In this document: positions 15,502-24,762 of the stretch, piece by piece
Numbering within the stretch: position 1 is the first letter of the stretch
How the letters are laid out: each line of letters opens with the position of its first letter
Source of the DNA: Acidobacteriota bacterium
GTDB taxonomy: Bacteria; Acidobacteriota; Blastocatellia; RBC074
Reading direction: 5' to 3'
NCBI GenBank assembly: GCA_016196035.1
Contig: JACPYM010000088.1
Location: forward strand, 1 to 64,000
DNA: 64,000 bases
The notes under the pieces: model-generated
The model's database searches: none
Seen by the model: the letters and a program-made list of their open reading frames with translations, nothing else
Told to the model about the DNA's origin: nothing
Made by a program: the position numbers and the translations under genes

Positions 15502-17772
15502 TTAATTTTGCGGCGCTTCGAAGCCCTGGAAACCGACATTGAACGGCGTCGTCGCCGCATCAATGGATTTCAGGAATTTCAGCAACGCCGCCCGATTGGC
15601 CGCGTCGTTGAGCGGATCGGCTTGGAACGGATTCAAGCCCGCCCGGCGATGCGTCGTGTTGGTCAGGATGTCGTCAATCGTGACCGCCGAACCGTTATGC
15701 AACAGTGGCCCCAATGCCCACGCGCCCAACAGCGATGGCGGCGCATAACCATCAGCCCCCAGCGGCGCGGCCCCGTTCTGCCGAATCTCGTTCACGTTCG
15801 CAGCATTGAACGTGCCGACTTGGCGTAGGAAGCGAATGACCTGGCCGTTGACGACCTCAACTGTCGCGGGTGGCGGCGTGTAATCGCGGCGCGCCGTTGA
15901 CCAGCCCGCCCCGCCGTGACAATCCACACAACCGGCCTGCTCGAACAGCTTGCGGCCTTTGACGACATCGCGGTTGTCGCGGCTGAACAGCGGGAAGCGC
16001 CGCGCGGGTGAAATCGGCGCGCGCAACCCACGCGCGATGAATTCGCTCAGGGCATCGAGCGCCGCGCTGCGTTTGGTGTTCGGCAAAGCAAAGGCGTTCA
16101 GTGTCGGGTCGGGCGTGCCCGTGGTTGTGTTGTCGAGCGTGATCAACCCCAAGCCGCCCGAGGTACCGCGAATGTTGTTCTCGAAATCCTGCACCTCATC
16201 GAAGATCGCCGAGTAATTCAAAATCTTCTGGTCGCTCGGATTTTTCGGATTGAAGGTCGCGTGCAATGGCACGCTGCGGCGCGGCCCCGCGCCAAAAATC
16301 CACACCACCTGATCGGTGAAACCGTTGGCGTGACAAGACACGCAACCGCTCCAGCCTTCGCTCGACAGCCGGCCTTCGGGAATCACGGGGCCGAGCGTCG
16401 GCAGGTCAACACGCGCCGAACTGAAAAAGATCGCCTTGCCGTATTGCACGGTCGCTTCGATGGTGCCGGGCGCGGGCAGCGCCGCCGTGCTGACGGTAGC
16501 AATCTTGGTTTGCGTATCCAGGTTGATCACCGACACATCGCGCGAGACTTCGTTGGCGACATAAGCGCGCGTGTCGTCGCGGCTGATCGCTACGCCAATC
16601 GGTTTCTGCCCGGTCGGGATGCGCACGACGTTGCCGGGATCGCCCGCCGCCTTGGGCGCATTGATGGTGGGCGCGCCGTTTTCATCCAACACGACTTTGA
16701 CCAGGATGTTGGCCGCCGAAGCCACGACCCAGCCTTCGTTGCTGTTGTTTTCAAACGCCATGTGCCAGGGCATACCCAGGAAGAGTTTTTGCGGGCTGGC
16801 GGGTTCAAAGTTGATCCCGCGATTCATGTTGATCGTCTGCCCCTCTTTATCGGTCGCCGTGTCAATCACGTTCAAGAAGGCTTGCACGTTGACGTTGAAG
16901 CGCACCGGCCCATCGGGCGAAGCGGCATTGTTCGGCAAATAAGCGCGGCCATTCTTGATGGCGATGGCGTTCAGCGAATTCGGGAACGCGCCGGTCGTCA
17001 CGGTGAAGGTCGCCGGATTGGTCGCGGCAATACGTTGTAGCGCCGAGCCGTTGGCTCTGAATCCAGTGTCCGCCACCGGCGGCAAAATGACCTGGCCGAC
17101 GACATTGTCGGTGTTGGTCGAAATCACGGTGACGTGGCCTTCTTTGTAATCGTCCGCGCCGATCAGTTTGCCGGGGATGTCCACGGCATTGAATTCACTG
17201 ACATAAACTTTCTCATCCGTATCGCTGGCGTCGCCGTCGCTGGTGATGGCAATCCCGCGCGGTTCATTGCCGACGCCTGTGATCGTGCGCGTCACGGTGT
17301 TGGTCGCGGTGCTAATCACGGTCACATCGTTGGAGCGCGCGTTGGCGACGTAAAGCTTGGTGCCATTCGGCGTCAGCGCGAGGCCATACGGTTCGGTGCC
17401 GGCCAGAATGGTGCCGGTGATTTCGAGCGTCGCGGGGTTGATGATCGAAACGGTGCCGCTGATCGTGTTGGCGACATAGACGGTGCCGTTGGGCGCGATG
17501 GCGAGGTTGTTGGGTTCATCGCCGACTTTGATTTCGGCGAGTTTCTGGTTGGCGTCGTTTTCAACATTGATGACCGACACGCTGTCGGTATCGGGGTTGC
17601 AAACCCAGACGGCCTTGCCGTTGGGCGCGAGGGCGAGGGGGCTGGATTGCGTCGGCCCATTTGCGGCAGCCTGTGCCGTCGCGCGGGTCAGCGGCGCGCC
17701 GTGATAACACAACGCGCTCAGCCCGGCTGCAAAGGCCAGGCAAAAGACCAACTTCAAAAAGCGTGGTTTCAT
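15502..17772 (-). CDS. Secreted YVTN beta-propeller protein with c-type cytochrome domain
   Basis: About 756 residues. I chose MKPRFLKL because GGAGG lies 5 nt upstream of that ATG. A signal peptide is followed by at least four YVTN-type blades (TDSVSVINVEN, GTVYVANTISGTVSIINP, GTKLYVANARSNDVTVIST, TRAYVANEVSRDVSVINLDT). The second half resembles di-haem cytochrome c peroxidase-like proteins, with two haem motifs, CVSCHANGF and CVDCHGG, and the conserved PSLLGAWALGPLLHNGSA. It probably acts in the periplasm or on the cell surface as an electron-transfer or substrate-binding protein. The partner is unknown; no other redox gene is adjacent. Confidence 0.93.
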   Translation of the reverse strand: MKPRFLKLVFCLAFAAGLSALCYHGAPLTRATAQAAANGPTQSSPLALAPNGKAVWVCNPDTDSVSVINVENDANQKLAEIKVGDEPNNLAIAPNGTVYVANTISGTVSIINPATLEITGTILAGTEPYGLALTPNGTKLYVANARSNDVTVISTATNTVTRTITGVGNEPRGIAITSDGDASDTDEKVYVSEFNAVDIPGKLIGADDYKEGHVTVISTNTDNVVGQVILPPVADTGFRANGSALQRIAATNPATFTVTTGAFPNSLNAIAIKNGRAYLPNNAASPDGPVRFNVNVQAFLNVIDTATDKEGQTINMNRGINFEPASPQKLFLGMPWHMAFENNSNEGWVVASAANILVKVVLDENGAPTINAPKAAGDPGNVVRIPTGQKPIGVAISRDDTRAYVANEVSRDVSVINLDTQTKIATVSTAALPAPGTIEATVQYGKAIFFSSARVDLPTLGPVIPEGRLSSEGWSGCVSCHANGFTDQVVWIFGAGPRRSVPLHATFNPKNPSDQKILNYSAIFDEVQDFENNIRGTSGGLGLITLDNTTTGTPDPTLNAFALPNTKRSAALDALSEFIARGLRAPISPARRFPLFSRDNRDVVKGRKLFEQAGCVDCHGGAGWSTARRDYTPPPATVEVVNGQVIRFLRQVGTFNAANVNEIRQNGAAPLGADGYAPPSLLGAWALGPLLHNGSAVTIDDILTNTTHRRAGLNPFQADPLNDAANRAALLKFLKSIDAATTPFNVGFQGFEAPQN

Positions 17773-18320
17773 ATTCTCCTCCATTTTTTGGACATAAAAT
17801 TTGGCGTTCGGTTAAGCAGCAGTTTGCCGGTGAAGCGGCAAACCTGGGACGTGCGGTGGCACGCCCAACGCGGCGTACAAAACGCGGCCTCGTTATCGAG
17901 TCAGCTTCCCGGCGCGGCTCCTGTAGCTTGATTCCAGTGACAGTCAATTGGTTTGTGCATTCACGGGCCGCAGCTTAGGCGGCGGGGCGAGTCGAAGTCT
18001 TGAGGTAGGGATAAAAGTTTCTTGAAAGAATTTTGAAAGGGGTGATCTGCTGATGAGGCAACGACTTTAGCCGGGTCTTCAACTTGAATGAAAGATGGCG
18101 CGCAACGCTGGGAGGGTACCGCGCGCGTCAGCAAGCGGAGGTCGCGCGGTTGTGCCAATACGTCATACTTGACGCGCCGCTTGCCGACGCGCGCGGTACC
18201 CCTCCCGGCGCTTGGCATTTGTCAGGCACCGAAGCTTTGCGATTGCTTCCGCCGTCACACGCCAGTATGCTGCGCCCGCAAATCTGCCCGCATTCACTAC
18301 AACCGTGAAAGGATGACGAA
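17773..18320. other. Intergenic region between divergent YVTN and CocE genes
   Basis: It holds the family A palindrome copy A3 (18096-18216). Otherwise I see no gene. A purine-rich GTGAAAGGATGACGAA precedes the CocE start and serves as its ribosome-binding site. Confidence 0.6.
18096..18216. repeat. Family A palindromic element, core only (copy A3)
   Basis: The core arms GGGTACCGCGCGCGTCAGCA and CCGCTTGCCGACGCGCGCGG are clear and extended by GGGAGG and CCTCCC. The outer TTAGATCGG-type ends are not recognisable. The loop carries CTTGACGCG as in other copies. Confidence 0.8.
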
Positions 18321-20015
18321 ATGAAGACTGCTCTGTTCCACCGCCGCACGGCCCTGACGTTCAGCAGCGCGCTGCTCTTGCTGAGTTGCGCACTCTGGCT
18401 GCCGCACACTCGCACGGCGTATTCGCAAGGCCCTGCCGCCCAACCGGCGGTGACGCCAACCGTCAACAAACTGGAATTGATGACGCCCATGCGCGATGGC
18501 GTAAAGTTGGCGACGGATGTTTACCTGCCCTCCGGTGACAACGCTGGCAAAGGCCCCTGGCCGGTCGTGCTGACGCGCACGCCATATGGCAAAGGGAATG
18601 GCAACCGTATGTGGACAGACAACGGCTTCGTGTATGTCGGGCAGGATTGCCGGGGCCGCTTCAAGAGCGAAGGCAAATATATGCCGTTTATGGACGATCA
18701 TCTCGACGGCTACGACACGGTCGAATGGATCGCCCAGCAAGAATGGTGCAACGGCAAGATTGGCATGATCGGCGGTTCGGCGATGGGCATCACGGCGAAT
18801 CAGGCTTCGATTATGGCCCCGCCGCATCTGACTGCAATGTATGTGCAAGTCGCCCCGGCCAGCGCCTATCAGCACGCCATTTTCACCGGTGGCGTCTTTC
18901 GCAAAGAGATGAACGAGCAGTGGCTGAAATCGCAAAAGGCCGAAGACGTGCTCGATCTGACTTTTCAGCATTACAAAGACGATGGCTATCTGAACATCCG
19001 CGAAGGCCGCCTGCATTGGGAGAAAGTCCAAGTACCTGTGTACAACTGGGGCGGCTGGTACGACATTTTCGAGCAAGGCAACATTGATAATTTCGTCGGC
19101 TTGCAAGCCAAAGGCGGCGGCCTCGCGGCGGGCAATCAAAAACTGAAGATGGGCCCTTGGGCGCACGGCCAGGTCGAAGAAGTTAAATACCCCAACGCCC
19201 AGCCCGATCAAAAAGAAGCTCAACGCTGGTTCGATTACTGGCTGAAAGGCATCAACAACGGCATCATGGACGAGCCGCCGGTCAGCTATTACGTGATGGG
19301 CGACACCACCGATCCGAAAGCGCCCGGCAATGAATGGCACACGTCGGCAGTCTGGCCACCGCCCGCAAAGGTTACGTCTTACTTTTTGCAACCCGACGGT
19401 AAGCTCAGTGAAACACTCGCAAGCGCACCCAAGAGCAGCAGCACTTATCAATTCGACCCGAAAAACCCCGTGCCGACGGTGGGCGGCGCGCTGCTGTTTG
19501 GCAAGAAAGGGCCGCTGGATCAGCGTGTAATCGGTACGCGCAAGGATGTGCTGAAATTCCAAACTGAACCTTTGGCTGCGCCCCTGGAAGTCACCGGCCA
19601 AGTCATCGTCGAACTCTTCGCCGAATCGGATTGCCCCGACACCGACTGGATGGCGAAGCTGGTGGATGTGTATCCCGATGGCACTGAACGGCTGGTGCTG
19701 GACAACGCCCTGCGCGCGCGGTTCCGCGAAGGCTTCGACAAGGAAGTGTTTATGAAGAAGGGCGAGGTCTACAAATTCAAAGTGGACTTGTGGTCAACCA
19801 GTCTGGTCTTCAACAAGGGTCACCGGCTGGCGCTGCATCTTTCCAGTTCGAACGATCCGCGCTTCGATCCGAACCCGAACACCGGCAAACCGCTGCGCGC
19901 CGATGCCGAAACGCGCGTGGCAACGAATACGATTCATCACAGCCGGGTGTATGCCTCGCGCCTGCTCTTGCCGGTGGTGAAAAGCTATGACGGGAAGAAG
20001 ATGGCGAACAAGTAG
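18321..20015 (+). CDS. Exported CocE/NonD family hydrolase (X-Pro dipeptidyl-peptidase-like)
   Basis: 564 residues with a signal peptide (hydrophobic about residues 10-30). The alpha/beta-hydrolase core starts TPMRDGVKLATDVYLP. The nucleophile elbow is GGSAMG at about residues 153-158, in place of the more usual G-x-S-Y-x-G. Later parts (WLKGINNGIMDEPPVSYYVMG, then ITGQVIVELFAESDCPDTDWMAKLVDVYPDG, quoted here as LFAESDCPDTDWMAKLVDVY) form the C-terminal jelly-roll domain, ending GHRLALHLSSSNDPRFDPN. It hydrolyses esters or peptides outside the cytoplasm; the substrate is unknown. It is followed by the family E palindrome, then the reductase gene. Confidence 0.94.
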   Translation: MKTALFHRRTALTFSSALLLLSCALWLPHTRTAYSQGPAAQPAVTPTVNKLELMTPMRDGVKLATDVYLPSGDNAGKGPWPVVLTRTPYGKGNGNRMWTDNGFVYVGQDCRGRFKSEGKYMPFMDDHLDGYDTVEWIAQQEWCNGKIGMIGGSAMGITANQASIMAPPHLTAMYVQVAPASAYQHAIFTGGVFRKEMNEQWLKSQKAEDVLDLTFQHYKDDGYLNIREGRLHWEKVQVPVYNWGGWYDIFEQGNIDNFVGLQAKGGGLAAGNQKLKMGPWAHGQVEEVKYPNAQPDQKEAQRWFDYWLKGINNGIMDEPPVSYYVMGDTTDPKAPGNEWHTSAVWPPPAKVTSYFLQPDGKLSETLASAPKSSSTYQFDPKNPVPTVGGALLFGKKGPLDQRVIGTRKDVLKFQTEPLAAPLEVTGQVIVELFAESDCPDTDWMAKLVDVYPDGTERLVLDNALRARFREGFDKEVFMKKGEVYKFKVDLWSTSLVFNKGHRLALHLSSSNDPRFDPNPNTGKPLRADAETRVATNTIHHSRVYASRLLLPVVKSYDGKKMANK

Positions 20016-20024
20016 GGTGGATAG

Positions 20025-20100
20025 TCAGCCGCAGATAATCGCCGAAGGACGTCGGTAGAGCTATGCCTGATCGGCGTCCCCGGCGTTTATCGGCGGCTGA
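20025..20100. repeat. Family E palindrome
   Basis: TCAGCCGCAGATAATCGCCG (20025-20044) pairs with CGGCGTTTATCGGCGGCTGA (20081-20100), with inner GACGTCGG against TCGGCGTC. A similar single arm lies at about 35295-35340. Confidence 0.75.
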
Positions 20101-20170
20101 AATGCGGGTGCTGGGGGAATCTGGCGATCCCAAGACCAACCAAAACCGTTTCAACGCAAAGGAGCAAAGT

Positions 20171-20803
20171 ATGCGAATCGCGATCATCGGCGCAGGCAAT
20201 GTCGGCGCGGCACTCGGCGCCGGCTGGGCGCGCGCCGGACACGCAGTGACCTTCGGCGTGCGCGACACCGCCAGCGTCAAAGCCAATCAATTCGCCCAGG
20301 GGATTGGCGCCCGCGTCGCCAACGTGACTGAGGCCGCCACGGCGAGTGAAGTCATCGTGCTGTCCACGCCGTGGGAAGCGACGCCCGCCGCGCTGGCCGC
20401 CTGCGGCAATGTCACCGGCAAGCTCATCGTGGATTGCACCAACCCACTCAAGATGGGCGCAAACGGCTTGGAATTGACTATCGGCCATGACACTTCAGGC
20501 GCGGAAAAACTGGCGGCACTGGTGCCCGGCGCGCACCTGGTCAAGGCGTTCAATCAAACCGGCTTCGCCAACATGGCCGCGCCCGTGTATGACGGCCAGG
20601 CGTCGGTGATGTTCGTGTGCGGCGAAGATGCGGCCAGTCGTAGCACGGTTTGCGACTTAGCCAAGGCGCTGGGCTTCGACGCGATTGACGCAGGCCCCTT
20701 GCGGGCGGCGCGGCTGTTGGAGCCGCTCGCGATGCTCTGGATTCATCTGGCGTTTACCACGGAGTTGAACCGTGACTTTGCGTTTGCCGTACTACGCCGC
20801 TAA
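20171..20803 (+). CDS. NADPH-dependent F420 reductase-like / NAD(P)-binding oxidoreductase
   Basis: 210 residues. The N-terminal Rossmann fold is complete (MRIAIIGAGNVGAALGAGWA, then VTFGVRD). VIVLSTPWEATPAAL and LIVDCTNPLKMGANGLEL are typical of the F420H2:NADP oxidoreductase-like family (COG2085), as is KAFNQTGFANMAAPVYDG. AAAGGAG lies 7 nt before the chosen ATG. Members move hydride between NADP and a deazaflavin or reduce small carbonyls. No F420 synthesis gene is in the window, so the cofactor partner is open. Confidence 0.92.
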   Translation: MRIAIIGAGNVGAALGAGWARAGHAVTFGVRDTASVKANQFAQGIGARVANVTEAATASEVIVLSTPWEATPAALAACGNVTGKLIVDCTNPLKMGANGLELTIGHDTSGAEKLAALVPGAHLVKAFNQTGFANMAAPVYDGQASVMFVCGEDAASRSTVCDLAKALGFDAIDAGPLRAARLLEPLAMLWIHLAFTTELNRDFAFAVLRR

Positions 20804-20810
20804 CGGAAAA

Positions 20811-20844
20811 ACCGGCTTGGGAGAGCGCCTTCTCCCAAGCCGGT
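20811..20844. terminator. Bidirectional terminator hairpin
   Basis: ACCGGCTTGGGAGA and TCTCCCAAGCCGGT form a perfect 14-bp stem with a six-base loop. It is preceded by GGAAAAA, which reads as a T tract on the minus strand, between the convergent reductase and DUF3500 genes. Confidence 0.85.
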
Positions 20845-20871
20845 ACTACTCGAAACGCCGCCAATCAACAC

Positions 20872-21978
20872 CTATCTTGCGCCGTTGTGTGGCACGTTTT
20901 TGTAGTGTTCGCCCAGCCAATCGCGCCCAAAATCACCGTTGAAATCACGCCACACCGAATGAATGTGATTCGGATTTAATTGTGTCGTGTCGTTAGCAGG
21001 GTTTTGTGAATGGTCGTATTCGATCAAAAACGTTTTGCCCTGTACACGATAGTAATGCGCTTCGCCTGGCTTGACGCTACCCGCCCAGCCGAAATAAATC
21101 GTATTCAAGCCCGCTTTGGTTAAGGCATCGCGGCGCTGCTTGGCAATTTCGTCGGGCATGCGATCCAGGTATTCTTCGACAATCGCCATTACTTTTTCGC
21201 GTTGCTCGGCGTTCAGTTGGCTGAGGCCAATGCCTGCAGGTTTGAGCGGATCAATGATGCGCTTTGACATGGTGAACAGGTCGCCGGGCGTTCGGGATTT
21301 GTTGAAGATCGCGATATTGCGTTGCTTGTCGTCCAAGGCGGTGATTGCTTCGCGGGCACGGTCCTCTTCGTTGGCGAGTGGACGAAAGCCAGCGCGTGGC
21401 CCTTCACGAACTTCAGCCGGATTGCTGCCGAAACCGAGTGGGGTATTGGAAACCAGTTCGCCGCTCACCAATGTAAAATGCAGCGAAATATGATGCCCCT
21501 CAATGCGCCAGCCCCATGGTTCATTGGCGCCTGGAGTACCAAAAATGGCAAAGAAATATAGCTCTTCATCGCGCCGGAAGGGACGGCGTTCAGTATTGCC
21601 GCGCGCGTCTTCGAGCGCGCCGAGAATCGGCTCCATCTGCATAATTGCCGAGGCTTTCAAATAACCGTAATTGCTCAGCCCTGTTCGCAAAAAGGCATGC
21701 GCCAGGCGGCGCTGCTCCAGCGTCATTTCCTTAAGCGGCAATCCTTTTCGCTGGCGCGGGAAAAACTCCCAATCGTCCCGCGCGTCGTCTTTGAAAGCTA
21801 AGACGGCTTTGGCTTTTTGTTCTGCTGAAAGCGAGGCGATGAATTTGCTGGCGGCCTCAGCCATCAAAGCTGAGGTGCGCATTTTGGCGTAAGCCTGATA
21901 ACCAAAATAGGAGACAAAACAAAACGCGGCAAAGTAGCCAATGCTCAAGAGGCTAGCCTTCATCAATTTGTGATTCAT
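20872..21978 (-). CDS. DUF3500 domain protein, membrane-anchored or secreted
   Basis: 368 residues. A signal anchor (about residues 10-30) is followed by a full DUF3500 domain: AKAVLAFKDDARDDWEFFP, RRLAHAFLRTGLSNYGYLKA, LYFFAIFGTPGANEPWGWRI, EGHHISLHFTLV, and near the end GEAHYYRVQGKTFLIEYDHS. The biochemical function of the family is unknown; the conserved His-rich EGHH and the C-terminal YDHSQN look like a metal site. It is the last gene of a minus-strand operon after the FAH-like and Cys-rich genes (gap 30 nt). Confidence 0.93.
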   Translation of the reverse strand: MNHKLMKASLLSIGYFAAFCFVSYFGYQAYAKMRTSALMAEAASKFIASLSAEQKAKAVLAFKDDARDDWEFFPRQRKGLPLKEMTLEQRRLAHAFLRTGLSNYGYLKASAIMQMEPILGALEDARGNTERRPFRRDEELYFFAIFGTPGANEPWGWRIEGHHISLHFTLVSGELVSNTPLGFGSNPAEVREGPRAGFRPLANEEDRAREAITALDDKQRNIAIFNKSRTPGDLFTMSKRIIDPLKPAGIGLSQLNAEQREKVMAIVEEYLDRMPDEIAKQRRDALTKAGLNTIYFGWAGSVKPGEAHYYRVQGKTFLIEYDHSQNPANDTTQLNPNHIHSVWRDFNGDFGRDWLGEHYKNVPHNGAR

Positions 21979-22008
21979 ATTTTCCTCAATTGCTGTAGTG
22001 GCGGCTCG

Positions 22009-22575
22009 CTATTTCGCGGCAGCAAAACAGCCCGCGCCGTGAACCGTAGTCGCGCCGCCTCTTTTCAAAACCGCAACGGCTTGCCCGCAACAATCCTTGC
22101 CAAAGCATTTGCCGACACTGCCGCCAGCTTTACTATCAACCTCGCAACCAGCTTCCGCGCCGGTTCCGCTTTGCGGACAACAGCACAGCGAAATAATCAC
22201 GGCGTCGTAAGGATCAAGTGTTTCGAGTGGAGCCAGCACCACTTCGCTGGGTGGCGGCGCTCCTGCGTCCGGGTCGTAATCCAGCACAACCAGCACGCTG
22301 CCTTCGGCATTCCAGAACGAAAAGCCCTTTTTTGGCGTAGCAGTGATACCAACAACTTCAAATGCTTTGCCTGCCGCTGGGTGGCGGCGCATCGCATCCG
22401 CCAATGAAGCGCCGAAATGTTCCCGCTCAAGGCGCCGCAGCAATTTCAAATGCAGGCCTTTTTCAGTTGCCGCTGTGGTTTTGGCTTTTTGTTGGGCCTG
22501 GGCGGAGTGTTGGTAAATGGCTGATGCGCTCAGCAATAAACACAGCAAGCCGCCGAGCGGTAATTTTCGCAACAT
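22009..22575 (-). CDS. Secreted Cys-rich protein of unknown function
   Basis: 188 residues with a signal peptide (LPLGGLLCLLLSASAIYQ). The middle is ordinary mixed sequence. The last about 60 residues carry nine Cys, in clusters CCCPQ, GCEV, KCFGKDCCG and GCF, which suggests disulphides or a metal site outside the cytoplasm. I do not recognise the family. It lies 22 nt after the FAH-like gene and 30 nt before DUF3500, so the three are co-transcribed. Confidence 0.85.
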   Translation of the reverse strand: MLRKLPLGGLLCLLLSASAIYQHSAQAQQKAKTTAATEKGLHLKLLRRLEREHFGASLADAMRRHPAAGKAFEVVGITATPKKGFSFWNAEGSVLVVLDYDPDAGAPPPSEVVLAPLETLDPYDAVIISLCCCPQSGTGAEAGCEVDSKAGGSVGKCFGKDCCGQAVAVLKRGGATTVHGAGCFAAAK

Positions 22576-22597
22576 AATCTTCCTTTTTGTTGGTGGT

Positions 22598-23692
22598 TTA
22601 TTTTTGCGCGGCGCGCAGCGGGGTTTTCAATATCCCGATGCCCTTGATTTCGATCGCGACCTCATCGCCGGGCTTGAGAAATTCGGGCGGCTTGCGTGCA
22701 GCGCCAACGCCTTCGGGCGTGCCGGTAACGATGACATCGCCGGGATAGAGCGTCAGCACGGACGATAGGTAACGCACGATATGCGCTTCGTCGAAGATCA
22801 GATTTTTCGTATTGCCATCCTGTTTCACCACACCGTTGACTTTGGTGACGATGCGCAAGTTGGCGTGATTCGGCATGAATTCTTTCGGCACGATGAACGG
22901 GCCAAACGGCGCAGCGCCTTCGCGGCTTTTCATATTGAACCAATTCGGGCCGGGAATCGTCGCGTTCAACTTGCGCCCAGCGCCGCCGCGATCACTGACG
23001 TCAAACACAATGCTGTAACCGAAGACGTAATCGTGCGCTTGTTCGAGCGTCAAGTTGAACGCAGGTTTGCCCATCACGATGGCGAGTTCGCCTTCCCAAT
23101 CAATGTTGCGGCCTGGCGGCAGTAGAAACGGCGCACCAGGATCAATGATGCAATTGCGGGGTGATTTAGCAAAAAAGATCGGGTCTTCAGCTTCGACGTT
23201 GACAGTGTGTGTGCCGCCCATTTCTGCGGCGTGCGATTTGTAATTGACCGCCGCAGCCAACAGATTCCACGGATATTTGATCGGCGCTTTGAGCGCGATT
23301 TTGTCGAGTGAGTGGGCGAAGGCGAGGCCATCCAACTTTGCGTTTTGGTAGAAGTTGGCAAGTTGATAAAGGCGTGGCGCAAGGCGGGCGTATTGCTCAA
23401 TCAACTCGCGCATCTCCGCGGGGATTGCAACGTTCGGCAGTTTCGCCTGCTTCGCTAATTGCGCATTGGCGGCAGCAATGTCGAGCGCGTATTCGCCCAG
23501 CACCAATCCGAGGTGTGTTTTGCCCGCGACTTCAAAGGCAGCCAGTTTGAAAGGCGTCTCGGGTTGGTCAGAAACGGGGTGGCGTTGCGCCAGCAGCGTC
23601 TGGCTAATAACGGTGCAAAGTATGCTTATCGCTACGAGTCGCAGACTCAAGCGCAACCAGAAAACACACGCGAGTTTTTGCGGTTTTGCCAT
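22598..23692 (-). CDS. Fumarylacetoacetate hydrolase-fold protein with export signal
   Basis: 364 residues. The catalytic FAH domain (about residues 135-355) is intact: LLAAAVNYKSHAAEMGG, DPIFFAKSPRNCIIDPG, the metal-binding DWEGELAIVMG, GYSIVFDVSDRG, GDVIVTGTPEGVG. Unusually for this normally cytoplasmic family, the N-terminus is a hydrophobic signal-like stretch (FWLRLSLRLVAISILCTVIS, Leu-Ala-Gln cleavage region). The family hydrolyses or decarboxylates acylpyruvates and 2-keto acids. It heads the minus operon with the Cys-rich and DUF3500 genes, 109 nt downstream of the AraC regulator, which may control it. Confidence 0.93.
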   Translation of the reverse strand: MAKPQKLACVFWLRLSLRLVAISILCTVISQTLLAQRHPVSDQPETPFKLAAFEVAGKTHLGLVLGEYALDIAAANAQLAKQAKLPNVAIPAEMRELIEQYARLAPRLYQLANFYQNAKLDGLAFAHSLDKIALKAPIKYPWNLLAAAVNYKSHAAEMGGTHTVNVEAEDPIFFAKSPRNCIIDPGAPFLLPPGRNIDWEGELAIVMGKPAFNLTLEQAHDYVFGYSIVFDVSDRGGAGRKLNATIPGPNWFNMKSREGAAPFGPFIVPKEFMPNHANLRIVTKVNGVVKQDGNTKNLIFDEAHIVRYLSSVLTLYPGDVIVTGTPEGVGAARKPPEFLKPGDEVAIEIKGIGILKTPLRAAQK

Positions 23693-23801
23693 ATTTGTTT
23701 GTCGTGCAATTCAGTGGGGGGCAAAAGGATGGCAGGGAAAACAAAATTTGGCGCGCCGAAAACGCTCAATTCCAATGCTGATTCAGTCAATCTAAGGCAA
23801 C

Positions 23802-24593
23802 TTAGCGAGGATTCGTGCGGAAGGCTGTCGGCGGTTGTCCGAAACGCTCGCGAAAGCGTCCGGCAAAGCGCGAAGGCGATTCATATCCGACTTCATTGGC
23901 AATTTGAGTGATGGATTTGTCGGTTGCCTGCAACAGCACCAGCGCATGCGAAAGCCGCAGGTCGAGCAGGATTTTGGTGAGCGAAAGTTTTTCTGCCTGC
24001 AAACGGCGACGCAAAGTAGCTTCACTCATGGCCAGGTGTTTGGCGATTTCAGGAGCCGTCCAAGTTTGGTGTGGCGTGGATGACAAGAGCGCACGCACTT
24101 GTGCACCCACTGAAGACGGGCGCGGGAGTTCAAAACATCCGCCGTACATTTGCAACCACACCAGTACCTCTTTCAGTTGATGGATCGCAATTTCGCGCGG
24201 GCACCTTTCTGGCTGAAGAATGGCTTCGCGGGCGCGGTCATAGGCCTCGCGGAAACCTGTCTCCATTGGGCGAATCAGCATGGCTTGCTGAATTGGATGT
24301 TCGCACCGATGGGCCAAAAGAATATTCGGGTCCCAAACCAACCAAAAGGCTTCGTAATCTCCATTCGCAGCCGGGCGATTCGTAACATCGAATGAGTGTC
24401 CACCCGCGATGGCAATTGCCGCACCTGCTTCGATCACATATTCCTGCGTGGCACTGCGCAAACGTTTCGTCCCGCGCCTGACGGAAATGATGGTGGGCCG
24501 CTCGATCAACACACGGCAAATCGCCAACTCTGCTTGTTGTCTTACGCAGGCGGTGACTCCCACGCCTGGGCGAACACTAACAGCACGTTCCAT
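23802..24593 (-). CDS. AraC family transcriptional regulator
   Basis: About 263 residues. An N-terminal cupin-like sensing part (SATQEYVIEAGAAIAIAGGHS) is followed by a C-terminal two-helix-turn-helix AraC domain: TAPEIAKHLAMSEATLRRRL, then the second HTH with ITQIANEVGYESPSRFAGRF and the conserved FRERFGQPPTAFR. The start is uncertain: ATG at 24593 (MERAVSV) or an in-frame ATG 39 nt upstream; neither has a strong site. The gene is upstream of, and co-directional with, the FAH-like operon and divergent from the lectin-like propeller gene, so either could be its target. Confidence 0.9.
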   Translation of the reverse strand: MERAVSVRPGVGVTACVRQQAELAICRVLIERPTIISVRRGTKRLRSATQEYVIEAGAAIAIAGGHSFDVTNRPAANGDYEAFWLVWDPNILLAHRCEHPIQQAMLIRPMETGFREAYDRAREAILQPERCPREIAIHQLKEVLVWLQMYGGCFELPRPSSVGAQVRALLSSTPHQTWTAPEIAKHLAMSEATLRRRLQAEKLSLTKILLDLRLSHALVLLQATDKSITQIANEVGYESPSRFAGRFRERFGQPPTAFRTNPR

Positions 24594-24762
24594 AATGAAT
24601 CCAAATTGTGGACATGCCGCTTTAGATTGCAAGCGACGACCGGTGGCGGGTTACGCACCAATCGGCTTGGCAGCTTCAAGGTTTGCCTCTTCCCCGCTGA
24701 CGTTCTATCTTTCCGCTGCTTTCCCCACATCATCACAACCAAGGGCAATCAGAGAATCCGTT

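Noticed and set aside
24409-24762. Longer N-terminus for the propeller-lectin protein
   Set aside because: The extension overlaps the start of the divergent AraC gene and has the odd composition of a shadow frame.
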